Origin: Paenibacillus antibioticophila
GTDB lineage: Bacteria; Bacillota; Bacilli; Paenibacillales; Paenibacillaceae
Direction: 5' to 3'
Assembly: GCF_000455265.1 (NCBI RefSeq)
Contig: NZ_HG005139.1
Span: 1,234,438-1,271,301 of the forward strand
Length of the DNA: 36,864 bases
Positions 16,322-24,092 of the stretch are shown here, piece after piece. The translations under genes and the position numbers were made by a program. Position 1 is the first letter of the stretch, and each line of letters begins with the position of its first letter. The notes under the pieces were generated by a model. That model was given only the letters and a program-made list of their open reading frames with translations, was not told the DNA's origin and did no database searches.

Positions 16322-16393
16322 CGAAATTTACGCCAAGCTGAGACGACTAAAGGGACTTCATGCCCAAATTGGTGTATTTATTTTAATTCATAC

Positions 16394-16422
16394 TTGACAG
16401 GTGTGAATAATAGGTTTAATAT
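16394..16422 (+). promoter_or_regulatory. Sigma-A type promoter before marR
   Basis: A perfect TTGACA (16394-16399), 17 bases, then TAATAT (16417-16422). It faces the marR - sulfotransferase - transporter operon and would give a leader of about 165 nt that contains the hairpin at 16496. Confidence 0.7.
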
Positions 16423-16495
16423 ATGGAAAAATCGTTTAGCACTCATTATCTTACAGCTAAGAAATAAAGCGACTAAACAGCCGATCGGTTCACCG

Positions 16496-16542
16496 AAGGC
16501 TCTCGAGGGTTTCCCTGCATGGGAATCCTTCGGGAGCCTTTT
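16496..16542 (+). terminator. Terminator-like hairpin in the marR leader
   Basis: AAGGCTC (16496-16502) pairs with GAGCCTT (16534-16540); the inner part continues with TTTCCC/GGGAA type pairing around the GCATG loop. It ends in only four T. It lies between the promoter at 16394 and marR, so it may act as an attenuator rather than as the end of the MerR gene transcript. Upstream pairings such as GTTTAG (16434-16439) with CTAAAC (16473-16478) could compete. Confidence 0.55.
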
Positions 16543-16594
16543 GACGTTTGGCGGTCAGAGCAGAAAAGATACGAATCGAAGGTGAGGGAGGGTC

Positions 16595-17125
16595 ATCGAA
16601 AAAAGCAGAGAGGTATGGGAGCAACTTGAGGAGGCGGATTGGCTGTTCCGAAAAATGGTCAGGAAGTTCGTCAAGGAACGGGACAAAGTGGAGGTGGAAG
16701 GCATTTCGCTTCCAGGTCTTCTGGTCCTGCAAAAAATGTGCCGGGAAGGGCCGCAGCGCCTCGGCGATTTGGCGGAGGAGCTTGATTTCACGTCAGGTGC
16801 TGTGACCGGGTTGTGCGACAAATTGGAAAAGAAAGCTCTCGCCCAAAGAATCCGGAGCGGGGGCGACCGAAGGTCGGTCTGGCTGGACATTACGCCTAAA
16901 GGCAGGGAGTTCGTTCGACGAAATCGAAATGTCGGGTCGCGCGGGATCACGCTCCTGTTTGCGGACATGACGGAAGCGGACCTGGCGGATATCCTTCGTC
17001 TTTTCAAAGTACTTATTGAACGAATCGAGCAATACTCGGAAACGCTCAATCTGCTTGCGAAGGGCAACGCCAAACCGGCGGATGAGGATGACAATCACAG
17101 GCAAGGAAAATATTTATCTTATTAA
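16595..17125 (+). CDS. MarR-family transcriptional regulator with non-canonical start
   Basis: The winged helix reads LPGLLVLQKM, RLGDLAEELDFTSGAVTGLCDKLEKK, then the wing with GGDRRSVWLDITPKGREFV, followed by a C-terminal dimer helix. In frame upstream of the first ATG (16655) the sequence continues with IEKSREVWEQLEEADWLF, which looks like the normal N-terminal helix of the family, but contains no ATG, GTG or TTG before the stop at 16583-16585. An ATC at 16595 lies seven bases after GGTGAGG and is the best candidate start; ATG 16655 has no well-placed site. A one-base error in the A6 run at 16599-16604 is the alternative. It precedes the arylsulfotransferase gene by 18 bases and probably controls that operon. 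Confidence 0.8.
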   Translation: MEKSREVWEQLEEADWLFRKMVRKFVKERDKVEVEGISLPGLLVLQKMCREGPQRLGDLAEELDFTSGAVTGLCDKLEKKALAQRIRSGGDRRSVWLDITPKGREFVRRNRNVGSRGITLLFADMTEADLADILRLFKVLIERIEQYSETLNLLAKGNAKPADEDDNHRQGKYLSY

Positions 17126-17143
17126 AGGGGAGCGATCAATTTT

Positions 17144-18583
17144 ATGGGACATCCGACGATTTATCCGACAGGAGCAACGGTTTATAACCGGGACAAAGCA
17201 TGGAGTGGGTACACCATTTTTCAGGCGGCCGATCTGGGCGCGCTGCTGATTGATATGAGCGGCAGGGAGGTTCACCTATGGAAAGGGCTGCGAGGCTTTC
17301 CGAACAAATTGCTTCCGGGCGGCTACGTGCTCGGGAGCACGGCCGAACGGGATCCGAAGTACGGCTTCCAGGATGAAGCCGATCTTGTTCAAGTCGATTG
17401 GGACGGGAACATCGTGTGGCAGTTCAACCGGCATGAATGGATCGAGGATCCTGGGCACGAGCCGCAATGGATGGCCCGGGCGCATCACGATTACCAGCGC
17501 TCCGGCAATCCGGTAGGCTATTATGTCCCCGGCGCCGATCCGAAAACCGCTGAAGGCAATACGATCATCCTCGTCCATAAAAATGTGCACAATCCGAAAA
17601 TATCCGATAAGCCCTTGCTGGATGATTCGATTCTGGAGGTGGATTGGGAAGGCAATATCGTCTGGGAATGGAACTGCCATGAGCATTTCGATGAGCTCGG
17701 CTTCGACGAGCAGGCCAAAAATGTGCTGTTCCGCGATCCAAACACGCGGTATTTCGGCTCCGGGGCCGGGGACTGGATGCATATCAACTCGGTTTCCGTT
17801 CTTGGACCGAACCGGTTCTACGACGCCGGGGATGAACGGTTCCATCCCGATAACCTTATTTGGGACGGCAGAGAAACCAACATTATCGCGATCATTGACA
17901 AAAAAACCGGCAGTATCGTCTGGAAGCTTGGCCCTGACTATTCCGCTCCGGAGTACAGGCATTTGGGCTGGATTATCGGTCAGCACCATGCTCACTTGAT
18001 TCCTCGGGGACTGCCGGGGGAAGGCAATCTGCTCGTGTTCGACAACGGCGGATGGGCGGGGTATGGCTCGCCGAACCCGGCGTCTCCATTCGGACAGAAG
18101 AACGCGGTCCGCGACCATTCCCGCATCCTGGAGATCGATCCGTTGACGCTCGAAATCGTATGGCAATACACGCCGACCGAAGCCGGGTTCCTGGCCCCGC
18201 TGGATTCGTACCGCTTTTACAGCCCGTACATCAGCTCCGCGCAACGGCTTCCGAACGGTAACACGTTGATTACGGAAGGGGCGGACGGTCGGATATTCGA
18301 GGTGACACGGGAGCATGAGCTAGTCTGGGAGTATATTTCTCCTTACAAAAATAAGCGGAACACGAACATGGTGTATCGTGCGTACCGTGTTCCTTATGAC
18401 TGGGTTCCTCAGCTGCCGAAGCCGGCCGAGCAGGCGATCGAGCCGCTGGATGTGGCGAATTTCCGGGTTCCGGGAGCGGCAGGGAAGGGAGCGGAGTCCG
18501 TAGTCGTAGTTAACGGGACGTTCTCTTACGGGGATGGAGCCGCTTGTGTAGCCAGCATAGATGAACGGCCCAGCCAGGATTAG
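17144..18583 (+). CDS. Arylsulfotransferase-like beta-propeller enzyme
   Basis: A 479-residue protein of the arylsulfotransferase (ASST) type. Repeated blade ends give the propeller away: QVDWDGNIVWQF, EVDWEGNIVWEW, IDKKTGSIVWKLG, EIDPLTLEIVWQY. Family motifs follow with candidate catalytic histidines: DWMHINSV (210-217), GQHHAHLI (279-286), LLVFDNGG (296-303) and RDHSRILEI (323-331). Such enzymes move sulfate between phenolic donors and acceptors without PAPS. Classical ASSTs are exported, but this one starts directly with MGHPTIYPTG and has no signal peptide, so a cytosolic site is likely. The gene sits between marR and an SsuABC-like transporter, suggesting use of imported sulfate esters; that is inference. 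Confidence 0.85.
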   Translation: MGHPTIYPTGATVYNRDKAWSGYTIFQAADLGALLIDMSGREVHLWKGLRGFPNKLLPGGYVLGSTAERDPKYGFQDEADLVQVDWDGNIVWQFNRHEWIEDPGHEPQWMARAHHDYQRSGNPVGYYVPGADPKTAEGNTIILVHKNVHNPKISDKPLLDDSILEVDWEGNIVWEWNCHEHFDELGFDEQAKNVLFRDPNTRYFGSGAGDWMHINSVSVLGPNRFYDAGDERFHPDNLIWDGRETNIIAIIDKKTGSIVWKLGPDYSAPEYRHLGWIIGQHHAHLIPRGLPGEGNLLVFDNGGWAGYGSPNPASPFGQKNAVRDHSRILEIDPLTLEIVWQYTPTEAGFLAPLDSYRFYSPYISSAQRLPNGNTLITEGADGRIFEVTREHELVWEYISPYKNKRNTNMVYRAYRVPYDWVPQLPKPAEQAIEPLDVANFRVPGAAGKGAESVVVVNGTFSYGDGAACVASIDERPSQD

Positions 18584-18613
18584 AATCTATAGGAATTGAA
18601 GGGAGAAGAAGCC

Positions 18614-19660
18614 ATGCGGAGTTTTATTAACAAAAACAAGAGAAGTTATTTGATTACTGCCTTTATTTCAATCCTTATCCTGATCGTCGTGCTGCCTGGC
18701 TGCGGATCATCTGTCAGCGGAGGGGCCGCTGAGTCCGGAACTAAGGACCGGGCGGAGGCCGTCAAGCTGAACATCGCCGATATTTCCTCCAATCCGGTGC
18801 TTCGTGTCGCCAAAACAAAGGGCTTTTTCGAGAGAAATGGCATTGATGCGACGATCGTCAATTTTGCTACTCCGGCCGAAGGGATCAACTCGCTGTTTAT
18901 CAAGCAGGCGGATATCGGCTGGGGAGCTGATTTCCCGATTTTGAACGCGGTCAGCAAAGGCGAGTTTTCGATTGTCGCTTCGACCGGTACCTCGACGGAT
19001 CGCAATGCTCTCAAGTGGCAGTTGTTCGTTCGGGATGAAATCAAGCAGGCCGGCGATTTGGAAGGCAAAAACCTGAGCTTTATGCGGGGGACGTTCCTTA
19101 CGTATCTGTGGGATGTATTTTTGACCGAAAATGGTGTTGATCCGAAAAATGTCACGTTGACTGGTCAAGGCGGTTCTGATGAAGCGTATATCGCTCTGAA
19201 GAACGGCGAGGTCGATGCTGCCTGGGTAACGGGCGCAGTCATGCTGCAAAAGTTCGAGGAGATCGAAGGCGTACATGTGCTAACGGACATGGCGCAAACA
19301 AGCGTACGGATCGGCGGTCAGATCGTCGTCCCGAATAAGCTGATAGAGGAGCATCCCAAGACGGTTGCTAACTTCCTGAAGGCTGTGGATGAAGCGTCCC
19401 AATTTGCGAAGGAGAATCCGGATGAAGTGGCGGATATTTTGTACGACGAAGTCAAACAGCCGCGGGAAGCGACGTTGAAGGATTTGTCGGAAAACAATTG
19501 GAACATTGATTTTACGCAGGACGCACTCGACAGTTTGAACCGTCAGAAAAAATATATGGTGGAGAACGGAATCATCCAGACGGACTTCGAGCTCGCGGAC
19601 AAAATCAATCTTGAATTCTTGAAAGAAATACTTCCGGACCGGGTAACGGCCACCCCATAG
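18614..19660 (+). CDS. ABC transporter substrate-binding lipoprotein, SsuA/TauA/NrtA type
   Basis: A 348-residue solute-binding protein starting at ATG 18614 behind GGGAGAAG. Its lipobox is VVLPGC with the lipidated Cys30, so it is anchored on the outer face of the membrane. The fold pattern is that of the nitrate/sulfonate/taurine binding family (NMT1-like): RVAKTKGFFERNGIDATIV, the short INSLFIKQADIGWGADFP, GKNLSFMRGT, and IALKNGEVDAAWV. The substrate is probably an organosulfur or other small aromatic compound, given the neighbouring arylsulfotransferase, but sequence alone cannot separate sulfonate from other ligands. Lies 30 bp after the sulfotransferase and 15 bp before the ATPase. Confidence 0.88.
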   Translation: MRSFINKNKRSYLITAFISILILIVVLPGCGSSVSGGAAESGTKDRAEAVKLNIADISSNPVLRVAKTKGFFERNGIDATIVNFATPAEGINSLFIKQADIGWGADFPILNAVSKGEFSIVASTGTSTDRNALKWQLFVRDEIKQAGDLEGKNLSFMRGTFLTYLWDVFLTENGVDPKNVTLTGQGGSDEAYIALKNGEVDAAWVTGAVMLQKFEEIEGVHVLTDMAQTSVRIGGQIVVPNKLIEEHPKTVANFLKAVDEASQFAKENPDEVADILYDEVKQPREATLKDLSENNWNIDFTQDALDSLNRQKKYMVENGIIQTDFELADKINLEFLKEILPDRVTATP

Positions 19661-19675
19661 AGAGGAGGAAACCGC

Positions 19676-20485
19676 ATGTCATTGGCCCTTCAAAATCAGA
19701 AGGATTCGTTCGAAGCGAACCGGACAATTACGATTCAAGGCCTGAACAAAAGCTACGGCGAGCATTCCGGCGCTGCAGGCGTCCATATTCATTACATTAT
19801 CAAAAATGTCGATCTGGTCATCCATGGCGGTGAGTTTTTTGTACTGCTCGGTCCGAGCGGCTGCGGCAAATCGACACTGCTCAATATGATCGCCGGCTTT
19901 ATTTCTAAAACGGATGGACGACTCCGAATCGGAGACGCTGAAATCGACAAGCCCGGACGGGACCGGGCAGTCGTCTTCCAGCAGGCGGACTCCTCGCTTT
20001 TTCCCTGGCTGACGGTCCGGCAGAACGTTGAATTCGGTCTGAAGATGAAAAAGGTACCCAAACGGGAACGCAGAGCCATATCGGACCGGTACATCGATCT
20101 TGTCGGACTGACGGGCCATGAAGACAAACTGCCCAGAGCACTGTCCGGGGGAATGAAGCAGCGCGTCCAATTGGCCAGGGTACTGGCCAATGACCCGGAA
20201 ATTCTGCTCATGGATGAACCGTTTGGCGCGCTGGATGCGATGACCCGCAGAACGATGCAGAAGGAGCTGGTGCGGATCTGGAGTCAGACGAAGAAAACGG
20301 TCGTATTCGTGACGCATGATATCCAGGAAGCAATTTTGCTGGGCGGGCGGATCGGCATCATGTCACAGGGCCCGTCCTCAAAGATTTCGCATATCTACGA
20401 GATCCCGCTGGATTATCCCCGGGATGTGTCGGCAGCGGAATTTTACAAATATTACAAGCAAATTCAGGCGCATTTTGACGAGTAG
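19676..20485 (+). CDS. ABC transporter ATP-binding protein, SsuB/TauB type
   Basis: A 269-residue ATPase energising the transporter. Walker A is GPSGCGKST (59-67), the Q-loop is VFQQADSSLFPW, the signature is LSGGMKQRV (156-164) and Walker B is ILLMDEP with the D-loop FGALDA. The switch His is in VFVTHDIQEA. The LFPWLTVRQNVEFGL segment is typical of the nitrate/sulfonate/taurine importer subfamily. It is placed between the binding protein and the permease with short gaps, in the usual order of these operons. Confidence 0.92.
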   Translation: MSLALQNQKDSFEANRTITIQGLNKSYGEHSGAAGVHIHYIIKNVDLVIHGGEFFVLLGPSGCGKSTLLNMIAGFISKTDGRLRIGDAEIDKPGRDRAVVFQQADSSLFPWLTVRQNVEFGLKMKKVPKRERRAISDRYIDLVGLTGHEDKLPRALSGGMKQRVQLARVLANDPEILLMDEPFGALDAMTRRTMQKELVRIWSQTKKTVVFVTHDIQEAILLGGRIGIMSQGPSSKISHIYEIPLDYPRDVSAAEFYKYYKQIQAHFDE

Positions 20486-20497
20486 GGGGAAGAAGAT

Positions 20498-21277
20498 ATG
20501 ACGGTATGGTGGAAAGGAAAATGGGCTGGTCTCGTTCTGCTCTGGATTGTTGTCTTGGCAGCATGGCAAGGCGGCGCGCTGGTCTATGGACCGGAGGTGA
20601 TACCCAGCCCTCTGCAAACGATAAAGGGAGCGATTGAGCTGCTTAAGGACGGTTCATTGCAAAAATATATCGGCGTCAGCTTTGTCCGCGTTCTGAGCGG
20701 CTGGACACTCGGCAGTCTGATCGCCATTCCGCTCGGCATTATCATCGGCAAGGTAGACGCGATTCGCCATTTCGCCGAGCCCCTGTTGAACTTCATCCGA
20801 TTTATTCCCCCGATCGCTTTTATCACGCTGTTTCTGGTCTGGTTCGGCATTGGGGAGCAGTCCAAGATCGCGCTCATTCTGTATGCGACTTTGTTTATCG
20901 TCATGATGAACACCTTGACGGGCGTTCTGTCCGTCGAGGAGGACAAAATCCGCTCCGCCCGCAGCATGGGCGCTTCGGAATGGCAAATCATCATTCATGT
21001 GATTGTTCCGGCTACGGCACCCTATATATTCACCGGAGTCCGGCTCGCCATGGGGACCTCCTATATGGCGATCGTTGGCGCAGAAATGATCGCCGCGAAC
21101 GAAGGCGTCGGCTTCTTGATCTGGAATTCACGGCTGTTCTTCCGCACGGACTGGATTTTCGTCGGCTTGATTTCACTAGGCTTGATGGGCTTCATCACGG
21201 ACCGATTGTTCGGCTGGTTCGGCGGTAAAGTATTATGGCGGTACGGAGTCGTTAGTTCGTCCACGATCAAACGGTAA
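20498..21277 (+). CDS. ABC transporter permease, SsuC/TauC type
   Basis: A 259-residue inner-membrane protein with about six hydrophobic segments. It carries the permease coupling motif as EEDKIRSARSMGASEWQIIIHVIVP (EAA loop, read across residues 145-170), after LNFIRFIPPIAFITLFLVWFG. It begins 12 bases after the ATPase stop, with GGGGGAAG upstream. It is the last gene of the operon; no clear terminator was seen in the 200 bases that follow. Confidence 0.9.
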   Translation: MTVWWKGKWAGLVLLWIVVLAAWQGGALVYGPEVIPSPLQTIKGAIELLKDGSLQKYIGVSFVRVLSGWTLGSLIAIPLGIIIGKVDAIRHFAEPLLNFIRFIPPIAFITLFLVWFGIGEQSKIALILYATLFIVMMNTLTGVLSVEEDKIRSARSMGASEWQIIIHVIVPATAPYIFTGVRLAMGTSYMAIVGAEMIAANEGVGFLIWNSRLFFRTDWIFVGLISLGLMGFITDRLFGWFGGKVLWRYGVVSSSTIKR

Positions 21278-21479
21278 ACGCGGAGAGGGGCAGCAGCATA
21301 TAACAGAAACGGCTCGTGATCTTTTCCAAATTGGACGGTGCCAGATGATGGACTTCATTAAATACTTTTCCATGTGCATTTTTATTTAACAGGGACTTGC
21401 ATAAATACAAAAACGATAAAAAACCTCCTGCATAAATTCTAAGCAACATACAAAAAGTAGCATAAAAGGAGGGAATAAG

Positions 21480-21959
21480 ATGATGAGCAAAAGAATGAAT
21501 ATTAGTCGAGTGGCAATTTTGGTTCTGGTAGCATTGTTTGCTATATCAGCTACTGGATGTACAGCAAACAAATCAGCGAATTCCGCAAAGCCCAAAGCGA
21601 AAAGTGAGCAGAAGCATAAAGTTATTGATCCGGTCGCAAAAAAGATTACTGATGAAGTTACTAAAGTTAAGGGTGTCAGTAAAGCTACTGTCTTGGTTCA
21701 CAACAAGGATGTCGTAGTAGGGATAGATGTTAAAGATGGTGAGCACAAAGCAAGAATCGAAGATGAAATCCGCTATAGGGTGGAAAATAGCGAGCCAGGA
21801 TATGCTGTACATGTTACAAGTGATAAAAAGATTCATGAGAGAATAAAGAAATTGAATACAAATATGACAGGAAAGAATCCGATTAAAACATTAGGAAACG
21901 ATGTGGGGATAATTATTCAAGATATTGGAGAAGCGGTAAGAGCTCCGTTCCAATACTAG
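21480..21959 (+). CDS. YhcN/YlaJ-family sporulation lipoprotein
   Basis: A 159-residue lipoprotein with an AAAAGGAGGG ribosome site. The lipobox ends in SATGC (Cys27). The mature part contains the YhcN/YlaJ pattern: ITDEVTKVKGVSKATVLVHNKDVVVGIDV, then an Arg/Glu-rich stretch and VHVTSDKKIHERIKKLN (both shorter pieces are visible in order). Family members in Bacillus are made in the forespore and found in the inner spore membrane. Base composition is AT-richer than its neighbours. A forespore sigma factor promoter is expected upstream, but I could not place one with proper spacing in 21390-21465. Confidence 0.85.
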   Translation: MMSKRMNISRVAILVLVALFAISATGCTANKSANSAKPKAKSEQKHKVIDPVAKKITDEVTKVKGVSKATVLVHNKDVVVGIDVKDGEHKARIEDEIRYRVENSEPGYAVHVTSDKKIHERIKKLNTNMTGKNPIKTLGNDVGIIIQDIGEAVRAPFQY

Positions 21960-22011
21960 TGTCGAAATGCCAGCGGCAGGCAGTAAAAGCTGCAGATTTA
22001 CCCCATTGTGC

Positions 22012-22035
22012 GGGGATTGTAAGTGTTCGTAGAAG
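22012..22035 (+). pseudogene. Possible remnant of the nrdJ 3' end
   Basis: The sequence TGCGGGGATTGTAAGTG and the following TTCGTAG closely match the last codons of nrdJ (TGCGGGTATAGTAAGTG, TTCGTAA): about 21 of 24 bases. Translated it would read CGDCKCS and stop, against CGYSKCS and stop in nrdJ. No other part of nrdJ is seen here. Chance cannot be excluded. Confidence 0.25.
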
Positions 22036-22058
22036 TTGGACATGGATGTGATAACAAA

Positions 22059-22103
22059 AAGTCTGGTCAGAGGTAGGAAATCTACTTTCGGCCAGACTTA
22101 TTG
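22059..22103 (-). terminator. Terminator of the GH43 gene
   Basis: On the minus strand AAGTCTGGCC is paired with GACCAGACTT and followed by TTTG (22099-22090 with 22068-22059), with an inner GTAG/CTAC stem. Read in this direction it has the T run; it lies about 77 bp after the GH43 stop. Confidence 0.75.
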
Positions 22104-22179
22104 ACGTTACCCGTTAACGGATTCGCTATCTTACCCCGGGAAGTGGTTCTCAATCCGGTTCATAATCCCAGTCCGAGTA

Positions 22180-23670
22180 TTAAAGATATTCGCATTTGAA
22201 TTGCGAAAAATCCGCCAAAGAACCTTCCCCATAAGCATATAAACCGATGAGCACGCCTGTGAATCCTCCAGCAACCTCTGAGGAAAGGTATCTGGTTTGT
22301 GCCGTACCCAGGGAGATGTCCTTGCCGTCTTTGCGAAGGAGGAAGCTATAGCGCTCATGACTGGACCGTATAATCAGCGTAGCCCGTTCGCCGCTCCCCA
22401 GGTCTGCTGCGTGCTCAATAGATTTGATATCGCCGATATTCAGCCGCTCGATCACCTTATATCCATTCTCGTCTTTGCGTACAGCTAAATCATAATGATG
22501 ATTCTCATCCATATAGAGTGTAATGCCGGCCTCGCCGCTTGTAAGCTGGACATCGCAGCTGATCTCAGCGTTGAAGTCCTTTTGGCGGAGACCAATAAAT
22601 GTTGGGGATGCCGGAGTATCCAGCGATACGTCGGTCCCTTGGAGCCGCAGCCTATCGGATTCAAGCAGATAATTCTCTGCGGCAGGATGACGGAGATAGC
22701 ACCAATCCAGATTCCAATCCGTATTCTCGAAAGTAAAGGTCTTTTTCTCCTGCTGGATGATGTGACTTGGGATTCGATCGGTCTCAACACTCGACAGCGT
22801 AGTCCCGTCATGTCCTGCCGTAAACCAGCCATCCTCGCCAAAAGTAACCGGCGTAAGGAAAACTTCCCGGCCCAGGTGATGGTAGGTAAGCCATCGGCCG
22901 GTTTGACGGAAGCCAAGATGGAGCATCCACCAATTCCCCTCGTGATCTTGAATAAGATCGCCATGGCCCACCCCCTGCAGCTCATAACCGCCCAGGTTGC
23001 GATTGGTCAGTACGGGGTTGTTCGGATAGGCTTCGAACGGACCCGAGACAGCTTCTCCCCGGGCATAAACGACCATATGGCCATATTCCGTCCCGCCTTC
23101 AGCCGCCATGAGGTAATACCGGCCATTTATTTTATACATATGAGGGCTTTCCAGGTATCGTCCGCCAGTCCCTTGCCAGATCGAACGGCTTGGCGACAGC
23201 TTGCCGCCCGTCTTAATATCAATCTCGCACTGCACAACACCGCCAATCCCGTTATTGTCCGTTCCGTTGCTCATAAAGAAGACCTTGTCATCTTCAAAAT
23301 ACAAATCCGGATCGATTCCTCCTTGATCCACATAGATCGCTTCAGACCATTCCCCGTAAATATCGTCCGTCCAAACATAGAAATTTTGATGCGTTGTGTC
23401 GTTGGTTGTGGTCATATAGAAGCGCCCGTTGTGGTGACGGATCGTCGGAGCGAATACTCCGCCCGAGCTACCCACCTCACGAAGCTGAATCTGGCTCTCT
23501 CTCGTTAGACAATGACCGATCTGCTTCCAGTTAATCAGGTCCTTGCTCTCGAAAATCGGAACGCCTGGGAAGTACTGAAACGAACTGCAAACGAGGTAAT
23601 AGGTATCGTCTGCTTTACAAACGCTGGGGTCCGGATAGAAGCCTTTGATTACCGGGTTATTGTACTTCAT
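22180..23670 (-). CDS. GH43 beta-xylosidase / arabinofuranosidase
   Basis: A 496-residue cytosolic glycosidase (no signal peptide). The five-bladed propeller carries the catalytic set: Asp14 in GFYPDPSV (base), Asp120 in GGIDPDLYF (pKa modulator) and Glu191 in MAAEGGTEYGH (acid). After residue 310 a C-terminal beta-sandwich follows (FIGLRQKDFNAEISCDVQL, then AGITLYMDENHHYDL), as in XynB-type members. The start MKYNNPVIKGF at 23670 is six bases after AGAGGTGG; an extra ATG at 23673 is closer to the site. It most likely splits xylo- or arabino-oligosaccharides. It is divergent from a broken ArsR-type regulator, and a partial copy of this gene lies at 26685-26760. Confidence 0.92.
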   Translation of the reverse strand: MKYNNPVIKGFYPDPSVCKADDTYYLVCSSFQYFPGVPIFESKDLINWKQIGHCLTRESQIQLREVGSSGGVFAPTIRHHNGRFYMTTTNDTTHQNFYVWTDDIYGEWSEAIYVDQGGIDPDLYFEDDKVFFMSNGTDNNGIGGVVQCEIDIKTGGKLSPSRSIWQGTGGRYLESPHMYKINGRYYLMAAEGGTEYGHMVVYARGEAVSGPFEAYPNNPVLTNRNLGGYELQGVGHGDLIQDHEGNWWMLHLGFRQTGRWLTYHHLGREVFLTPVTFGEDGWFTAGHDGTTLSSVETDRIPSHIIQQEKKTFTFENTDWNLDWCYLRHPAAENYLLESDRLRLQGTDVSLDTPASPTFIGLRQKDFNAEISCDVQLTSGEAGITLYMDENHHYDLAVRKDENGYKVIERLNIGDIKSIEHAADLGSGERATLIIRSSHERYSFLLRKDGKDISLGTAQTRYLSSEVAGGFTGVLIGLYAYGEGSLADFSQFKCEYL

Positions 23671-23814
23671 CATATCCACCTCTTTTATGAATTCATGTAT
23701 ATAGAAATTTAAAGGAGAGTCCCTATAGAAGATGAACAAAATACAATTCATATATTCATCTTGTATAAGGAGATTAAACAACATTGGCTTAAGGCTTGCA
23801 ATGAGATAAGCTAG

Positions 23815-23914
23815 CTGGTTCCTGCTAAATCTTTTAAATTAACATATATGTGATTTCAACGGACGAGGACAGGAGATGAGAGCGATCATTAAAGCAAACG
23901 GGGAACCGAAGTAG
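23815..23914 (+). pseudogene. Truncated 5' copy of the ArsR-type regulator
   Basis: Bases 23844-23913 match 27003-27072 at about 65 of 70 positions, covering the ribosome site (GAGGACAGGAG), the ATG (23876) and the first 12 codons: MRAIIKANGEPK here, MRVIIKANGEPK in the intact gene. A TAG at 23912 then stops the frame and homology ends. Upstream, 23815-23842 also matches 26733-26760. This is therefore a stump of a second copy of the regulator at 27035, placed divergently to GH43. It has no MITE insertion, so it shows the empty site. Confidence 0.85.
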
Positions 23915-23968
23915 ATGAGACACTTCCCTTTTATAATCCACGCTAATCATAATAGGACGTATTAATTA

Positions 23969-23997
23969 TTGCATTTTATTTAAATATGACATACTAT
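23969..23997 (+). promoter_or_regulatory. Sigma-A type promoter of the ccpN operon
   Basis: TTGCAT (23969-23974), 17 bases, TACTAT (23992-23997), in an AT-rich stretch just after the pseudogene stump. It would start transcription about 90 bases before ccpN. Apart from this and the stump, bases 23671-24092 hold nothing recognisable. Confidence 0.55.
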
Positions 23998-24092
23998 ATA
24001 ACCATTAACTTTCCAATTTATGAAGATGGAGAGGAGGAGCAGGCAATACTGCTGCGAGCAAGCGGCACAAATCCGGAAACGGAGGGATTTAT

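Noticed and set aside
16423..16594. T-box or S-box riboswitch in the marR leader
   Set aside because: The conserved T-box bases and the S-box core were not found; only unclassified hairpins are visible.
17276..18316. Open frame of about 346 codons on the minus strand
   Set aside because: Antisense to the arylsulfotransferase-like gene, with no ribosome site and no recognisable domain.
21390..21465. Sigma-G or sigma-F promoter for the sporulation lipoprotein
   Set aside because: GCATA and CATACAA elements are present, but the spacing (12 bases) does not suit forespore sigma factors.
23876..23914. Functional 12-codon leader peptide before the ccpN operon
   Set aside because: Although it has a ribosome site, it is clearly the decayed start of the regulator at 27035; nothing suggests selection for a peptide.
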